Below are positions 9,930 through 20,349 of a stretch of DNA of 46,478 bases, piece after piece (the stretch's first letter is position 1; each line of letters begins with the position of its first letter). Position numbers and translations under genes: made by a program. A model generated the notes under the pieces. It was not told the origin of the DNA. It was given only the letters and a program-made list of their open reading frames with translations, and made no database searches. Origin of the DNA: Bifiguratus adelaidae (Eukaryota > Mucoromycota > Endogonomycetes > Endogonales). The stretch spans positions 1 to 46,478 of the forward strand of contig MVBO01000116.1 in assembly GCA_002261195.1 (NCBI GenBank). Reading direction: 5' to 3'.

Positions 9930-10817
9930 TCAGTGAGCGAGAACGTTAGGAAGAACTTTGGCAAGAGGCGTGGTAGGGTGACCGATCAGGGCACTGATTT
10001 GGCGACTGTCGTTGAAGAGAGCTCCCTTAGAAGCCTGTGCGTCCGAATCTGCCAAAATTGCTGCGACCGGTTCAGGTAAGCCAAAACCAACCAGGGTCGC
10101 CTTGTATTCCGATTCCGCTAGATTTTTGTATACCACAGGCTTTCCAGATTGACGCGAGAGCTCGGCAGCGTATTCGGACAAGGTGAAAGCTTCATCGCCT
10201 GCAAGCTCGTAGATGCGACCTTGTTGATTCTCAGTTGATAACAACACCACCGCCGCAGCATCTGCATACTCGGATCGCGGGGCGGCGGAAATGCGTCCTT
10301 CCCAGCTGCTACCTAGTTGTACGCCGTGCTCCACCGTGGATGCCAAGGAGCCAAAGTAGTTTTCGGTGTACCAGCCATTGCGAAAGATGACAAACGGTAC
10401 TCCGGAATCCATGATAGCTTTCTCCGTTTGCCTGTGGTCATTGGCAAGTTTCATATGCGTTGTGTCGGCTTTAAGAATGCTTGTGTAGGCAAGGAGCTTG
10501 ACACCCGCGCGCTTCGCTGCATTAATTGCATTGATGTGTTGCTGCACACGACGATCACCCATTATATTGGATGAAATCAATAGGACCTTGTCAACTCCAG
10601 TGAAGGCTGCATCAAGCGTTTCGGGCTTATCGTAGTCTGCCACGCGCAACTCGGCACCAGATTGGGCTAGACTCTTGGCCACATCGATATTTAGATCACG
10701 TACACCGGCAATGATGTGTGAAGTGGTGGTGTTGGATCGTTGCAAAAGATGCTTGATCACAAGGCGACCAAGTTCACCGGTGGCGCCGGTGACCAAGATG
10801 TGTGTCTGTTTTGTCAT
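9930..10817 (-). CDS. NmrA/QorB-type NAD(P)-dependent reductase, copy 2
   Basis: An intronless 295-residue paralogue of the gene at 8542-9420, in the same orientation and about 0.5 kb upstream in transcription order. It has the intact nucleotide-binding motif VTGATGELGRL. The rest of the QorB-type framework is present: LRVADYDKPETLDAAF, KVLLISSN, AINAAKRAGVKLLAYTSIL, FVIFRNGWYTENYFGSL, GRIYELAGDEAFTLSEYAAE, LSRQSGKPVVY and LIGHPTTPLAKVL. Compared with copy 1 it carries a few extra residues after HLLQR. A TATATATAAG box on the minus strand lies at 10884-10894, about 70 bp before the ATG. Family knowledge suggests NADPH-dependent reduction of quinones or related redox sensing. Sequence similarity to copy 1 is high throughout, indicating tandem duplication. 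Confidence 0.92.
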   Translation of the reverse strand: MTKQTHILVTGATGELGRLVIKHLLQRSNTTTSHIIAGVRDLNIDVAKSLAQSGAELRVADYDKPETLDAAFTGVDKVLLISSNIMGDRRVQQHINAINAAKRAGVKLLAYTSILKADTTHMKLANDHRQTEKAIMDSGVPFVIFRNGWYTENYFGSLASTVEHGVQLGSSWEGRISAAPRSEYADAAAVVLLSTENQQGRIYELAGDEAFTLSEYAAELSRQSGKPVVYKNLAESEYKATLVGFGLPEPVAAILADSDAQASKGALFNDSRQISALIGHPTTPLAKVLPNVLAH

Positions 10818-10935
10818 TCTGAGGATCTGTCTTTCTTGAGTATAGCAATTGTGTGTGGCGCTCTTCTAGTCACTGATACGTCCCTTATATATATCTCTTC
10901 GCGACCACATTTCTACCTAACAGATCCACTTGCTA

Positions 10936-11501
10936 ATGCTGACCAAGAGTATGCTCATTCCATATATGGTCACTGCAACACCTTATTTGGGAAGTAAATT
11001 GCTCATGTATGGTAAGTAATCACGCCATTTGTTTTTGCCTTGACGATCGTTGGGTGAACTCTCCAAATTGAAAACCTTAATTGATGACTAAGCTTTTGAT
11101 GCCTTTCACTGTTGTCAGGCAAGAGGATGCTTTCCAAGCTATTCCCTCGTCTGATGGCCAATTATTTTCAGAAGGATAATTTCGGAAAATGGTAAGTTAC
11201 GAAGCTAGCTTCTTGAGGCAGCATTATTCTTGGTCTGCCTGATTCGTACTTGTGAAAGCTTTCCCATGCATGTGGTGTACGTTCTTCTACCACTAAATGA
11301 CTTTACGATCTCCTCCGAGTTTGACCTTTCGGTCGCGGACCGCCCGAATCTGCCAATAATGGGACTCCATTTGCTTGATTCGAGGTACAAAAAGCATACG
11401 GACTCTAAAGAAGTCCAGGCACTACATTCGCTAGGCTCATAACCGTCATGCCCTTGGCTGGGTTCCCAACCGAATCTCGTCCGTCTGTGAAGTCACTTTG
11501 A
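10936..11501 (+). CDS. Possible small four-exon gene, unknown
   Basis: A tentative model. Exons at 10936-11011, 11119-11191, 11259-11384 and 11435-11501 keep a continuous frame through three GT-AG introns with good donors (GTAAGT twice, GTACAA once) and a stop at 11499. The product begins MLTKSMLIPYMVTATP and contains KRMLSKLFPRLMANYFQKDN, CFPMHVVYVLLPLNDF and ADRPNLPIMGLHLLDS. I do not recognise it. The consistent phases make it better than a chance frame, but the weak last intron and absence of any known motif leave it uncertain. It would be divergent from reductase copy 2 and would share its short promoter, with the TATATATA stretch at 10884-10894. Confidence 0.3.
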
Positions 11502-12189
11502 GAGGTGCAAAGTATGTTGTAGATAACAACTGCATGGAGTAACATTGTAACGATCATTAATATGGTGTAGGTATACTGGCCGTTTGGACCTTTACAGGCC
11601 AAACTTAAAGGATCTGGTGTTGTATGAGGTTACAATAAAGGATCCACCGCCAAAGGGATCAGCCGAGAACCTGGACCAGTGTGAGCTGGGACGTAGCATA
11701 AACGTCAAGAGCTACTGTTTTACCACGGTAGATAGAATTTTGTGTAGTCACACCTCAGCGGACATATTTTCTCGGTTGACACAGGGTGACTAGTAAGACC
11801 TCATAATGACTCTAGACGGCGCTGGCAGAACGTCCGGTGCAGCATGGGCTCGTATCATCTAAGCGAGGTTGATATCCGAAGCAATTGTACCCTTCCATCC
11901 GCGTGTGAAATGATGGATAAGCACCAAGCGCAAGTTTTTACACATTAACCTTCGCGCCAAAGTTGGCAATGCTTCTGAACAGGGAATAGTAAAGGCGCGA
12001 CTTGCATACCCAGAAGACGATGGAGAGAACTTTTCGATGTGCGCGTAGCTTCACCATAAGCTGCAGGCAGGCCGCGCTCGAAAGGTTCATCCTACTCCAC
12101 CGCGCATTTCTGTCTCAAGGGTGGAATGACAATGAAACCGACTTCATTCGTGAACTCGGCAAGTGCGCCGGTCAATGAGAATGGTTTTA
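11502..12189. other. Intergenic region without recognised content
   Basis: No coding block, RNA gene or repeat is recognised. The 5' part of the GH16 gene whose remnant follows should have lain here, but I could not find its N-terminal or catalytic-strand sequence. Confidence 0.4.
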
Positions 12190-12656
12190 GAATTATTATA
12201 GGAATCATACCCTTTCTGACATGCTGGAAGGAACAAATGACAACGTCTTCAATTCCATGACGCTGCACACGTCAATAAACTGCACCATGACCAACGTTAC
12301 CCAAATCATGACTGGAAACGTGACGGCAGTCGGGTGCGGTGCCAGTACCGGCTGCAGCGTTCGTGATCCGCGACCGCACCCTTACGGCGATGGCTTCAAT
12401 GAGATTGGAGGTGGAGTCTTCACTAGGGAAAGGTTGGATTCAGGTATCAAGATTTGGAACTTTCCGCGCTATGATTTTCCAGAAGACTTCCAATCCCCGC
12501 ATTCTAATCCCACAAGATGGCCTACTCCAGCTGTGGTAGTAGCTGCAATGCTTTTTTGGCCAATACTCCGAGTGCCTTTAGCGATGCTTTCTTTCAGATT
12601 AAGTCCATCAAAGTGTATACATTGTCAGAGACGCGCGAGAGTGACTTATTTTAATT
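12190..12656 (+). pseudogene. Remnant of a GH16 (endo-1,3(4)-beta-glucanase-like) gene, C-terminal part
   Basis: The stretch MLEGTNDNVFNSMTLHTS matches the fungal GH16 segment that follows the catalytic EIDxxEG motif, and CGASTGC, YGDGFNEIGGGVFTRE and IKIWNFPRYDFPEDF follow in the family's order. At the catalytic site the sequence reads LSDMLEG: the first Glu of ExDxxE, the expected nucleophile, is Leu. The N-terminal half is absent. Near 12520 the reading frame changes: after NPTRW the family-like continuation, CGSSCNAFLANTPSAFSDAF then QIKSIKVYTLSE, lies in another frame. The gene is therefore truncated, frameshifted and catalytically compromised. Its 3' end runs to within about 70 bp of the MSH6 start and overlaps the MSH6 promoter. 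Confidence 0.7.
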
Positions 12657-12684
12657 AAAGCGCGGTTGATACGCGTCGCGCTTT
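12650..12684 (+). promoter_or_regulatory. MSH6 promoter: TTTAATTAAA/CGCG/TTGAT block with MCB box and inverted repeat
   Basis: TTTAATTAAA (12650-12659) is followed by GCGCGGTTGAT and then by the MluI cell-cycle box ACGCGT at 12671-12676. An 8-bp perfect inverted repeat, AAAGCGCG at 12657-12664 and CGCGCTTT at 12677-12684, surrounds the box. The whole block lies 40-74 bp before the MSH6 ATG. ACGCGT is the known binding site of the fungal G1/S factor MBF. The same AT/CG composite occurs upstream of RNR2 at 26811-26830. Confidence 0.7.
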
Positions 12685-12723
12685 CTTGATTGCCACTCGG
12701 CACACAACTTGGTTTATCGCGCC

Positions 12724-15700
12724 ATGGGAGCACCGACACCACTGACACCATGGAGTAAAGCCAATAGGCCGAACCAAGACCCAAAGATCAGTGCGAATGA
12801 CAAGCCAGGAACTCCAAAGACGCAAAAGACCTTGTTTTCGTTTTTCGGTACACCACCCGCTACCACACGCACTGAATCACAAAATGCCCCGAGCTCGTCT
12901 CCTCTTAAGAAGACCGTATCACGTCAAGACGTACCGCGGCCAACAGCAAGTCTTTCAGATGCAGAGCCAACGCCGCTCGTAACCCCTCCTCGCTCGCAAA
13001 GTCAGTCCTCTAGACAGGTGGACGAAGTGACACCCGTTCATGCTGCAGCGAACTTAAGACTCGACTCGGATGACGAAGAGCAGACGCCTCAACGTCGCTC
13101 GGTAAGCTAACCCCACTTTTGGATGTGAAAGAGCTCCGTATTGAACTTTGACTCGTAGCGAGGCAAGAAACGCATTATCTATGACGAGCATAACTCCGAG
13201 TCTGATGCAGAGGGTGAGTGCTCACTGACCACGCTCGCTGATGGGTTATTGATGGTTTTTGTGGCTTTTCGCAGAGACTCCGAAGAGGTCTAAAGCAACC
13301 CCGAAAAAGACTGAGAGGCGTTTAGAGGAGGATGAGGACGGAGATTATCAAAGTATGTACATTGGGACATTATTCATGCCTTACTGATGACTTTCACCTT
13401 ATAGTGGCTTCTTCGGATGACGATATTGAGCCGGAGTCTCCGGAATCGAAACCTGCGAGTACCTCAACTCCTCCGAAGCCAAGCTTGGTAAGGCTTCTCA
13501 CACTCTTCAGTAATTTATATACTCATCACCGCTACCATAGCTTTCTCGCTTTCAAAGTAGTCAAGCTAGCAGTCCCTCAAAACCGAGAACGCCTACATCA
13601 TTTTTGACCTCAGTAACAGACAAGAAAAAGGTGAGCCAGAAAGCTTTCATTTGTTGCAATGATTGACCGAAAACAGGAGCGTGAGACACAATTCAAAGAG
13701 AAGAACACACAGCGTTATTCCTGGCTTCAGGATGTGCGCGATGCGGACGGAAATCCTCCAAGTATGTTGAACGTTTGCATTCGATTGCTGGAATGGGCGT
13801 CTGTTGATCGTGGTCCTTTGCAGATTCACCCAATTATGATCCTCGCACATTGTATATTCCCAAATCCGCGTGGGCCAATTTCACGCCATTCGAAAAGCAA
13901 TTCTGGGAGATCAAAGGCAAACATTGGGACACCGTCGTCTTTTTCAAGAAGGGCAAATTCTACGGTGAGCATCTAGGGACATTAGCCATTCGCTAGCGGC
14001 TGAATCACATCAAATTTCTCCATTAGAACTCTATGAGCAGGACGCCGATATTGGCCATTCCTTGTTCGACCTGAAACTGACAGATCGAGTCAATATGAGG
14101 ATGGTCGGGGTTCCGGAACAGACCTTTGATTATTGGGCACCGCAATTCATTGCCAAAGGGTACGTGAGTTGAGTTGTTTGATGTCCAAGCTTTGCCTGAC
14201 AATACTCAAGATACAAGGTGGCCAAGGTAGATCAGATGGAAACGGCCATAGGCAAGTCGATGCGAGAACGAGACGATAGAAAGAGCAAGGCGGATAAGGT
14301 TATTCGCCGGGAGCTGGCATGCGTACTTACCGCTGGTACTCTGGTGGATTCCGGCATGTTGACTGACGATATGAGCACTTATTGTATGGCCATCAAGGTG
14401 AGATAGGCAGCGGGATCCTTGACTGTTGGCGCCAGATGTGAACTTTGCTTATAGGAAACCGTGAGCTCTGATGGTGCGGCTCTCAGATTCGGCATCTGCT
14501 TCGTGGATACAGCAACGGCAGAGTTCAACCTCGTCACGTTCATCGACGATGTTGATCGCACAAAATTCACCACGTTGATTGCTCAAATCAAACCTCGTGA
14601 GCTTGTATGCGAAAAGGTATCAACCTGACCGAGATGGTTCTCCGCTCTCGACGCTCACACTCCTTTTGCAGGGACATTTGAGCAAGCAGACTACAACCCT
14701 ACTCAAGAATTCGCTGCCCGACTTGCTTTGGAATCACTTGATACCTGAAAAGGAGTTTTGGGATGCGGAAACCACCGCTGATGAGCTCAAGTACCAAAAC
14801 TACTTTGCCAAGGCGTCCACAGACAGAGACATCGAGATGCAATCGAACATGGCTGAAACTGGTAACTAAAATGCACAGCACGGTTTTCAGTCGCTAAGCC
14901 GATCAACAGATGACTATCCGGAAGCTATACGATATGCTCGACAGAAACCGGCGCTTCTATCCGCGTTGGGTGGTATGCTCTGGTACCTCCGATCAGTAAG
15001 CATATCGTTGCTATCAAAGGCTCCAACATTGATACGTCATTTTCCAGCTAAAACTTGACAAGGAACTTTTGTCTCTCGGGAATGTTCATTTGTACGATCC
15101 GCTTCGTAACGCGACTTCACTGGTATTAGATGGTCACACGCTAGCCAACCTTGAAGTCTTGCAAAACACCTACGACGGTTCTACGCGCGGAACGGTCCTT
15201 GGATTATTGAATCGCGCCATTACACCGTTCGGCAAGCGTTTATTCCGCAACTGGTTGTGCCACCCACTTCGGGATATACGCGCCATCACGCAACGCTTTG
15301 ATGCCGTTGATGCTCTCATCGCTAATGCCGATGCTCGTGAAATCTTTGCCGCTAACTTTAGTTCCTGCATGGATCTCGAGCGGGTCATTTCCCGCATTCA
15401 CGCTGGAACGTGCAAAGTTAAGGAATTCCTTGAGCTTTTAGGCGCTTTCAGGACGAACATGGTAAGTTCTGTTATCCATCGACGTGCATCTTGCCCCAAC
15501 TCAAACGTCTGCTTCAGCAAACAGTGGAGAAACTCGCCAAGGCTTTGGAGGACGCGAAGTCTGTCGTGCTGAAAGAACTCCTCAACGGCTTTCCCGATCT
15601 AACGCCTCTCCTTGACTATTTTGATGAAGCGTTTGACCTTGCTGAAGTCGATGTGGACTGTAAGTTCAGCATGTTTGCGCCACCTTCATCTAATTAACCT

Positions 15701-17418
15701 TTTACACCGAAAAGACCAAAAATTGCGGACCATTATTCCGAGACCCGGCATAGAGCAGGACTGGGACATGGTTCAAGAAGAGCTTAAGCGAATAGAAGCT
15801 GCATTCGATGAACACCTGCAGGATGCCAAGAAGAAGTTTAAGTAGGCAATTATGGCTGACTGACGGGATGGGTGACTAATGAGCCTAATTGTGTAGGAGC
15901 AGTAAAATCTGCTATCGCGACATTGGCAAGGAAATTTACCAACTAGAAGTACCCAAAGAAATAGGTGTACCTGCCCGTTGGATACGGCTTTCGAATACGT
16001 CGGTAAGGCCTCACAGAATGTTCAACATGACGCCTTCTAATCCCCACTTCAACACATGTAGAAAGTGAACCGATACTGGACACCTGAAATCAAGGAGCTC
16101 GTCCGAGAGTATCAAGAAGCACTCGAGACAAAGAACAGTATCGTCAAGAGCTTCCAAAGTCGTGTCTACGCTAGATTTGATCATCACTATGCGACGTGGA
16201 TGGCTGCCACGAAGAGTATTGCAGCCCTGGACTGCTTGATGAGTCTTGCAGTAAGCTCTGTCTCCATTGGAGGTAAGAACGCATCGCTTCTCAAACGATG
16301 GATGCGTTTTTAACATAATCTTCTTAGAACCGGCATGTAGACCGACTTTTGTCGATTCTGAGCGAAGTGTTCTTGAATTTGAGGAACTCCGACATCCGTG
16401 TATAGAAGCTGGGTAAGTTGGACAAAAAGCATGGCGAACGAGGCTCTAATTCACTGGCCTCTGTAGCATTGCAACCGACTTTATTCCCAATGATACAATC
16501 CTGGGTGGTGATTCTGCCAATATCATCCTATTAACAGGTCCCAACATGGGTGGTAAATCAACGCTATTGAGACAGGTGTGACATCGTCATTCGCGTACAT
16601 TGTCTTACTCACAAATAACTTCTAGACCTGCGTCGCGATCATCATGGCGCAGATGGGCTGCTATGTTCCAGCTCGCAATTGTACAATGACCCCCATCGAT
16701 CGTATCTATACCCGGATTGGCGCCAACGACAACATTCTTGCCGGCCAATCCACGTTTATGGTCGAACTCTCTGAGACCTCTAGGATCCTGCATGAAGCCA
16801 CGCCCAGGTCCATGGTTATTCTGGATGAACTTGGTCGTGGCACGTCAACCTATGATGGATACGCCATTGCCTACGCTGTGCTTCATTATCTGGCTACCTA
16901 TGTTGGCTGTCTCGGTCTATTCTCAACGCACTATCAGACTCTGTGCGATGAGTTTGAGAATAGCCCCGAAGTCTCCAACATGCACATGTATGTGGCAGTG
17001 TTGGTTGCATCGACCGTCTCTAACGACATTTAGGGCCTATCACGTCAATGAGAATGAACGCGAAGTCACCTTTTTGTACAAACTGACTCCAGGCGCCTGC
17101 CAGAAATCCTTTGGCATGAATGTCGCTCACATGGCTGGTGTCCCTACCTCCATTATCACTAATGCTGAAAAGATTGCGGCGCAATTCGAAGCCAGTCATC
17201 GGCTTCGAGATACAACGGTCCTCGCCAAGGAACGCAAGGATGGCCAAGACATATCCATGGCAACGCTCTCCGATTTCAGCTATCTCTTGAAAGCTGGCCA
17301 ACCCAATAACAATGATGTGGGAGATCGTGCAGAAGACAATCAGACGGCCGCAGACAAGCAACGTCGTCAGCAGCAGATTGTTCGTCGCATTCTTGGCCGT
17401 TTGTTGAAGGCGCATTAA
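12724..17418 (+). CDS. MSH6: DNA mismatch repair protein Msh6 (MutS homologue)
   Basis: MutS-alpha subunit that recognises mismatches with Msh2 in the nucleus. I place the start at the ATG at 12724. The N-terminal tail is disordered, Ser/Pro/Asp-rich, and carries a PCNA-binding PIP box QKTLFSFF at about residues 34-41. The mismatch-binding domain contains [15 protein letters not shown], with the Phe-x-Glu wedge motif typical of Msh6. The connector, lever and clamp follow. The ATPase domain has Walker [35 protein letters not shown], the signature [16 protein letters not shown], Walker [16 protein letters not shown] and FSTHYQTL. I count twenty introns, all short GT-AG; one falls just after Walker A. 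The C-terminus ends in [11 protein letters not shown]. Only 32 bp separate its stop from the next start codon. The promoter has a cell-cycle box. Confidence 0.97.
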
Positions 17419-17450
17419 AAAGGTGTTCCATAAATCACTTTTAAAAAACA

Positions 17451-19031
17451 ATGGCTTTAGTTCTCCACAGACGGTGGAACGCTTGCACAAGCTGCGCACG
17501 TCGCATCCGGCAAGGTGAGTACGCGTAACGGCGATCAAGACCCAGAGCACGCTGCTCACGGGTCTCTCGCAGCTTACCAGCAACAACGCCATGCATCGTC
17601 GCAACCGAAAACAGACTACTTGATCAAGCCGTCGCTGGACTTTAAAGGTGCTGTTGCGGCATCAGATGCCATTGAAACAAACTTAAGGAACCGTAACATG
17701 CCAGACATGTCCATGACAGCTTTTGCCGATACCTACAAAACGTTTAGCAGCAAGGTTGCCGAACTCAACGAATTGCGACACGAGCGCAATCAGTCAAGCG
17801 CAAAGCTCAAAGACAAGACGCTTTCGCCAGAACAACGCAAGGATTGGGTAGAACGTGGTCGGTTGCTCAAACAGGCCGTACGCGATCGAGAAGCGCGAGT
17901 CAACGCGCTCGAATCCCATCTAATACAACAAGCCTTACTTATACCGAACGATACCCATCCCGACGTCCCTATTGGTGACGAATCGAAAGCGCGTATATTA
18001 AAGGTGGTAGGAGAACCATTGACCTCCGAGACGGCGGGCTTTCCTCTCAAAGATCACATTGCTATTGGATTGGATCGAGACATGGTGGATTTCAAGCAAG
18101 CCGCCTTGGTGTCTGGCTCCAGCTTTTACTATCTCAAAAAAGCCGGCGCTCTTTTGGAATTGGCGCTTATTCAATACGCGATGCGAAAAGCCGTCAGTCG
18201 AGGTTTCATGCCCGTCATGACACCTGACGTTGTGCGGACCGAAGTCGCACATGCTTGCGGCTTCCAACCGCGGGTGAATGAGATGTCCCAGATCTACGAC
18301 GTCACGATGGCTACGCAGGATGCAGGCTTGGCGCAATGCCTCACTGGCACTGCCGAGATACCGCTGGCTGGCCTGTACGCAAAGACAACGGTAAATCAGG
18401 CGGATTTGCCCATCAAGATGGTGGGTTTCGGTCATGCCTTCCGTGCGGAAGCTGGTGCGCACGGCGCAGATACTCGCGGACTCTATCGAGTGCATCAATT
18501 CTCCAAAGTAGAGCTCTTTTCCTTGACCACGCCATCAGAAAGTCAACGCATGATGGATGAGATCCTAGAGCTGCAAGTTGACATGTTTCGTGAGCTCGGC
18601 CTTTGTTTCCGGTAAAATCGATGAATGTGTACATTTCATGAACCTCACTCACACGTGCTTTAGCGTCCTTGACATGCCGACGGAAGAACTAGGCGCCAGT
18701 GCCCATCGAAAGTACGACATTGAGGCATGGATGCCGGGTCGGAACGATTGGGGAGAGGTAACCCATCCACCGATAGATGCCTCTTGACTCGCAAATTGAT
18801 GACATATCATTGCAGATCTCCTCTACATCCAATTGCACCGACTACCAAGCCAGGCGACTAGCGATCAAGTACCGATCAAGTCATGATATCCTAGATTTTT
18901 GCCATACCTTGAACGGAACAGCAATGGCTATACCTCGCATGATCATTTCCATCCTAGAAACCTTTCAACAGCCCGATGGAAGTGTCGCTGTGCCCAAGGT
19001 CTTGCAACCGTTCTCCGGAGAGACATTGTGA
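17451..19031 (+). CDS. DIA4: Seryl-tRNA synthetase, mitochondrial type
   Basis: Charges tRNA-Ser; the bacterial-like form suggests mitochondrial use. The ATG at 17451 begins [21 protein letters not shown], an Arg-rich presequence, and an intron (17515-17572) joins it to the body. The N-terminal long coiled arm that binds tRNA is visible ([12 protein letters not shown] to [11 protein letters not shown]). Class II motifs follow: motif 1 region [14 protein letters not shown], motif 2 [21 protein letters not shown] and motif 3 [16 protein letters not shown]. In all there are four exons with three short GT-AG introns. The stop is at 19029-19031. A decayed partial copy of its 3' exons lies at about 20350-20760. 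The start lies only 32 bp after the MSH6 stop, so its promoter must lie within the MSH6 3' end or the two share a transcript. Confidence 0.92.
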
Positions 19032-19102
19032 TTATTGGGCGGTCTTTCCATTTATGGAAAAGTGCACTATTGCTTGAGAAAATGTGGGAAAGGGAGCCGC
19101 AG

Positions 19103-19110
19103 TATATAAA
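19103..19110 (+). promoter_or_regulatory. TATA box of the GH130-like gene
   Basis: TATATAAA only 31 bp before the ATG at 19141. This implies a very short 5' leader. Confidence 0.5.
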
Positions 19111-19140
19111 GTGGCCGTTTACCGCGGCAGGAATCACACC

Positions 19141-20148
19141 ATGAAGTCTCTTGCCTTAATTGCTTGCCTGGCGGGTGCCTTGGCGCTCCCTCATCCTCAT
19201 CCACCGCAGCCATCACCTGATTTGGTCCCATTGAAACATTTCCCTCTCGCCTGGCAAAAGTACCCGGGAAATCCCATCATCTCGCCGGATCCGTCGCATA
19301 CCTGGGAAGACGCCTATACCTACAACCCATCCGCATGGGTTCAGAATGACGAAGTCTACATGATTTACAGAGCCCAAGATAGTCAAAAGGTGTCTTCCTT
19401 TGGATTGGCCACCTCCAAAGACGGCTATCATTTCAATCGCTTGCCTGATCCCATCTTTACACCCCAAGGCAGTGTCGAGTCGCATGGCGTGGAGGATCCT
19501 CGCGTAGTATTGGTAAATGGAACCTATTACATGACGTATACCGCTTATAATGGTACGGTGGCTCAACTCTGTCTCGCCACCAGTACGGATATCCACAACT
19601 GGCAGCGGTACGGACCGATGTTTCCTGGCTTCAATGTACGCTCCACGGATGGGTCAGGTACAGAGTGGAGCAAGTCGGGTGCCATTCTTCCTTGGAAACA
19701 ACCCAATGGTCAGTACTTGATCTATTTTGGTGAAGTCAATATCTGGTACGCATATTCGCCCGATTTGGTCCATTGGGGAACGCCTACCTTGTTCTTTAGT
19801 AACTCGGGTGTCGCTGGTCAATTCGATAGCGATCTGGTCGAGGCCGGTCCACCACCGATTCAAACGAGTCAAGGCGTCCTGTTTGTTTTCAATGGCGCCC
19901 AGATTGGAACCAATTACAAGAATTACTCCGTAGGCGAACTCTTGGTGGATGCCAACGACAATACCCGCATTCTACAAAGGACTATTCAGGCCGTCATGAC
20001 GCCTACAACACCTGAGGAAGCGGGTGCCAACGTTCAGACACCGAATGTGACTTTCGCGGAGGGATTGGTGTATTTGAAGAACAAGGCGCTCCTGTACTAT
20101 GGTCAAGGCGATCAAACGATCGGTGTAGCCACTGGCGTGTTGAACTAG
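19141..20148 (+). CDS. Secreted GH130-like glycoside hydrolase/phosphorylase family protein
   Basis: An intronless 335-residue protein. MKSLALIACLAGALALPHPH is a signal peptide. The body is a five-bladed propeller of the GH130/GH43-like type: WQKYPGNPIISPDPS, YNPSAWVQNDEVYMIYRA, FGLATSKDGYHFN, then the GH130 hallmark GVEDPRVVLVNGTYYMTYTA, LATSTDIHNWQRYGP, SKSGAILPW, YAYSPDLVHWGTP and VEAGPPPI. GH130 enzymes are mostly mannoside phosphorylases or mannosidases, and the conserved Asp in VEDPR belongs to the active site. The substrate is not readable. The protein is predicted to be extracellular. A decayed copy of its last 93 codons lies at 20817-21092. Confidence 0.85.
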   Translation: MKSLALIACLAGALALPHPHPPQPSPDLVPLKHFPLAWQKYPGNPIISPDPSHTWEDAYTYNPSAWVQNDEVYMIYRAQDSQKVSSFGLATSKDGYHFNRLPDPIFTPQGSVESHGVEDPRVVLVNGTYYMTYTAYNGTVAQLCLATSTDIHNWQRYGPMFPGFNVRSTDGSGTEWSKSGAILPWKQPNGQYLIYFGEVNIWYAYSPDLVHWGTPTLFFSNSGVAGQFDSDLVEAGPPPIQTSQGVLFVFNGAQIGTNYKNYSVGELLVDANDNTRILQRTIQAVMTPTTPEEAGANVQTPNVTFAEGLVYLKNKALLYYGQGDQTIGVATGVLN

Positions 20149-20349
20149 AAGAGTGTGGTATCTACAGTTTGCAAGCACTTTGCAATGTGTCTTGTTTCCT
20201 TGATTACCTAGATACAAATTTTGCGCATGTAGCGTTTTCTCTTTGATCGCGTTCGACATATCGTGCAGGATTGTTCCTTGATCTAATCGTTCCCATATCA
20301 GACATGACCATCCATGGCTGTCGCATGGCTCTAACCCAATTTATCTGGA

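Noticed and set aside
12709-12723. Upstream extension of MSH6 (five codons)
   Set aside because: It begins with TTG; the first ATG is at 12724.
17020-17604. 194-codon minus-strand frame
   Set aside because: Antisense to the MSH6 C-terminus and SerRS N-terminus, both firmly identified; no motif.
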